From JAOUJD01 sp963811265 (GTDB lineage: Bacteria > Pseudomonadota > Gammaproteobacteria > Burkholderiales > Burkholderiaceae_F): 64,000 nt of DNA. Each line of letters begins with the position of its first letter. Positions within the stretch are counted from its first letter, which is position 1. The notes under the pieces were generated by a model. It was not told the DNA's origin. It made no database searches and saw only the letters and a list, made by a program, of their open reading frames with translations. Positions 62,174-64,000 of the stretch are shown here, one piece after another. The translations under genes and the position numbers were made by a program. The DNA is taken from assembly GCA_963811265.1 (NCBI GenBank), contig CAWEQS010000019.1:62001-126000 (forward strand), in the 5' to 3' direction.

Positions 62174-62767
62174 ATGGACACGCCTTCGCCGATCACGCTC
62201 GAGGGCCACGGCGTGCGGCTCGAGCCGCTGACCCGGGAGCACCACGACGGGCTGGTGGCGGCCGCGCAGGACGGCGAACTGTGGAAGCTCTGGTTCACGT
62301 CGGTGCCCGAGCCCGACCAGGCGCACGCATACATCTCGGCCGCTCTGGCCGGCCAGGAAGCCGGCCACATGCTGCCGTGGGCCGTGCGGGAACTCGCGAC
62401 CGGCCTGATCGCCGGCAGCACGCGGTACCACGACATCGTCCCGGCCGCCGGACGCGTGGAGATCGGGTACACGTGGTACGCGCGCCGCTGGCAGAAGAGC
62501 CACGTCAACACGGCCTGCAAGTTGCTGCTGCTCGGCCATGCGTTCGAGGTGCTGGGTTGCGGTGTCGTGGGACTGCGGACGGACAACTTCAACTTCGCTT
62601 CGCAGCAGGCGATCGAAGCGCTCGGCGCGAAGAAGGACGGCGTGCTCCGCCACCATGCGCCGAGGCGCGACGGCACGGTGCGCGACACGGTGATGTACAG
62701 CATCCTCGCGAGCGAGTGGCGTGACGTGAAACGGCACCTCGAATCACGCCTCGCACGCCACGCCTGA
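62174..62767 (+). CDS. GNAT family N-acetyltransferase (RimJ/RimL-like)
   Basis: A 197-residue acetyltransferase. ITLEGHGVRLEPLTREHHDGL is the N-terminal motif of the RimJ/RimL-like group, followed by RVEIGYTWYARRWQKSHVNTACKLLLLGHAFEVLG (acetyl-CoA binding) and GLRTDNFNFASQQAIEALGAK. Substrate is unknown, with protein or small-molecule amines possible. It is four bases from both neighbours (moxR-like and VWA genes), so it is clearly part of that operon. Confidence 0.88.
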   Translation: MDTPSPITLEGHGVRLEPLTREHHDGLVAAAQDGELWKLWFTSVPEPDQAHAYISAALAGQEAGHMLPWAVRELATGLIAGSTRYHDIVPAAGRVEIGYTWYARRWQKSHVNTACKLLLLGHAFEVLGCGVVGLRTDNFNFASQQAIEALGAKKDGVLRHHAPRRDGTVRDTVMYSILASEWRDVKRHLESRLARHA

Positions 62768-62771
62768 CCCG

Positions 62772-63944
62772 ATGCTGATCGACTTCTTCTTCCACCTGCG
62801 GGCGGCGAAGCTCAAGGTCTCGATCAACGAGCTGCTGACGCTGCTCGAGGCGATCCGGCGCGACGTGATCGGGCCGTCGATCGACGAGTTCTACTACCTG
62901 TCGCGCGCCACGCTGGTCAAGGACGAGACCCAGTTCGACAAGTTCGACCGCGCGTTCGGCGAGTACTTCCGCGGCGTGACGACCCATCTCGACTTCGCGA
63001 AGGAGATCCCCGAGGAGTGGTTCAAGCAGGTGCTCGAGCGCGCCTTCACTCCGGAGGAAATCGCGAAGCTCGAGAAGCTCGGCTGGGACAAGCTGATGGA
63101 GGAGTTCAGGAAGCGCCTCGAGGAGCAGGACGGCGCTCACCACGGCGGCAGTCGCTGGATCGGCTCGGGTGGCACCTCCCCCTTTGGCCACGGCGGCGCG
63201 CACCCCGAAGGCATCCGCGTCGGCGGTCCGAGCAAGGGCGGCAAGTCGGCCGTCAAGGTGTGGGAGATGCGCGGCTACCGCGACTACGACGACAGCGTCG
63301 AGCTCGGCACCCGCAACATCAAGGTGGCCCTGCGCCGCCTGCGGCGCTTCGCGCGCGAAGGCGCGGACCTCGAACTCGACCTGCACGACACGATCGAGTC
63401 CACCGCGAAGAACGCGGGCTGGCTCGACCTGAAGCTGGTGCCCGAGCGCCACAACACGGTGAAGGTGCTGATGCTGCTCGACGTCGGCGGCACCATGGAC
63501 GAGCACATCAGGCGCACCGAGGAGCTGTTCTCGGCCGCCAAGAGCGAGTTCAAGCACCTCGAGTTCTACTACTTCCACAACTGCGTGTACGAGTTCCTGT
63601 GGCGCAACAACCGCCGGCGCTACACCGAGCGCTTCGCGACCTGGGACGTGATCCGCAAGTACCCGCACGACTGGAAGCTGATCTTCGTGGGCGACGCCAC
63701 GATGAGCCCGTACGAGGTGCTGCAGCCCGGCGGCTCGGTCGAGTACAACAACGAGGAGGCGGGCGCGGTGTGGCTGCAGCGCTTCTTCCACACCTTTCCG
63801 AAGTCGGCGTGGATCAATCCCGAGCCCGAAGGCCTCTGGCAGTACCGCCAGTCGGTGTCGATCATCCGCCAGCTCGCGGGCGGCCGGATGTTCCCGCTGA
63901 CGCTCGAGGGGCTGACGCGGGCGATGCGGCAGCTGACGAAGTGA
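62772..63944 (+). CDS. VWA domain-containing protein (CoxE-like)
   Basis: A 390-residue protein with an N-terminal helical part (FFFHLRAAKLKVSINELLTL), a Gly-rich middle (residues 120-160, GGSRWIGSGGTSPFGHGGAH) and a C-terminal von Willebrand A domain. The metal-binding loop is LLDVGGTMDEHIRR near residue 237, a DxGGT variant of DxSxS, and FVGDATMSPYEV is the later loop. Such proteins pair with MoxR ATPases as a chaperone-like system whose client here is unknown. Complete at 390 residues; 56 bases remain to the window end. Confidence 0.87.
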   Translation: MLIDFFFHLRAAKLKVSINELLTLLEAIRRDVIGPSIDEFYYLSRATLVKDETQFDKFDRAFGEYFRGVTTHLDFAKEIPEEWFKQVLERAFTPEEIAKLEKLGWDKLMEEFRKRLEEQDGAHHGGSRWIGSGGTSPFGHGGAHPEGIRVGGPSKGGKSAVKVWEMRGYRDYDDSVELGTRNIKVALRRLRRFAREGADLELDLHDTIESTAKNAGWLDLKLVPERHNTVKVLMLLDVGGTMDEHIRRTEELFSAAKSEFKHLEFYYFHNCVYEFLWRNNRRRYTERFATWDVIRKYPHDWKLIFVGDATMSPYEVLQPGGSVEYNNEEAGAVWLQRFFHTFPKSAWINPEPEGLWQYRQSVSIIRQLAGGRMFPLTLEGLTRAMRQLTK

Positions 63945-64000
63945 CGGGCCTGTCGCCGCGGCGGCGCACGGCAGTCCGCGCGCTCAGCTGACGAAGGGCG

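Overview
The window is GC-rich, densely packed chromosomal DNA of a betaproteobacterium, most likely Burkholderiales or a close relative. The main evidence is the gene order scpB-rluB-rimP-nusA-infB-rbfA-truB-typA. Supporting evidence is a set of small families common in that group (DUF2069, DUF2788, DUF2189, DUF3079, DUF1841), an ImuA/ImuB/DnaE2 mutasome, and genes for polyhydroxyalkanoate and wax metabolism. I saw no rRNA, tRNA or CRISPR array.

Layout. 1-11.5 kb: end of an O-acetylhomoserine sulfhydrylase gene, then metabolic, membrane and small conserved genes (alpha/beta hydrolase, LysE, BrkB, WrbA-DUF2069-FAD oxidase, dusA, DUF2788-DUF2189, EamA). 11.6-22.3 kb: minus-strand translation/transcription block from scpB to typA, with a promoter and terminator-like leader before rimP. 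22.6-32.1 kb: SMP-30-like protein, DUF488 and an SOS locus (lexA-imuA ... imuB-dnaE2) with two LexA boxes. This locus is interrupted by two minus-strand genes and by the first 39 codons of an integron integrase, fused just upstream of imuB. 32.1-44.9 kb: lipid-themed stretch with an acyl-ACP-reductase-like protein divergent from an iron alcohol dehydrogenase (both with cationic Ala/Lys/Arg tails), a LysR regulator, an alkylsulfatase, a FadL porin, a wax ester synthase/DGAT, an acyl-CoA-binding protein and a PHA-system protein. 44.5-56.6 kb: twelve consecutive minus-strand genes (branched-chain ABC transporter, pncB, D-cysteine desulfhydrase, Asp/Glu racemase, aminotransferase, LutC, NhaD, 2-hydroxyacid dehydrogenase, PHA protein). 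56.7-64 kb: fdxA, phaZ, rnfB-like, nth, DUF1841, two c-type cytochromes, and MoxR-GNAT-VWA.

How the genes may work together. The lipid genes could form a route from acyl-ACP to aldehyde, alcohol and wax ester, with uptake (FadL), carriage (ACBP), storage (PHA proteins, PhaZ) and alkyl sulfate use nearby. This is inferred from families and proximity only. The SOS genes encode the repressor and an error-prone polymerase set whose two halves now sit behind separate LexA boxes.

Caution. At least nine genes, including infB and nusA, are broken by single-base indels, mostly extra bases in short G/C runs. Intact protein similarity continues in the next frame each time, so sequencing or assembly error is more likely than gene decay. 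These genes are annotated at full extent with the breakpoints given.
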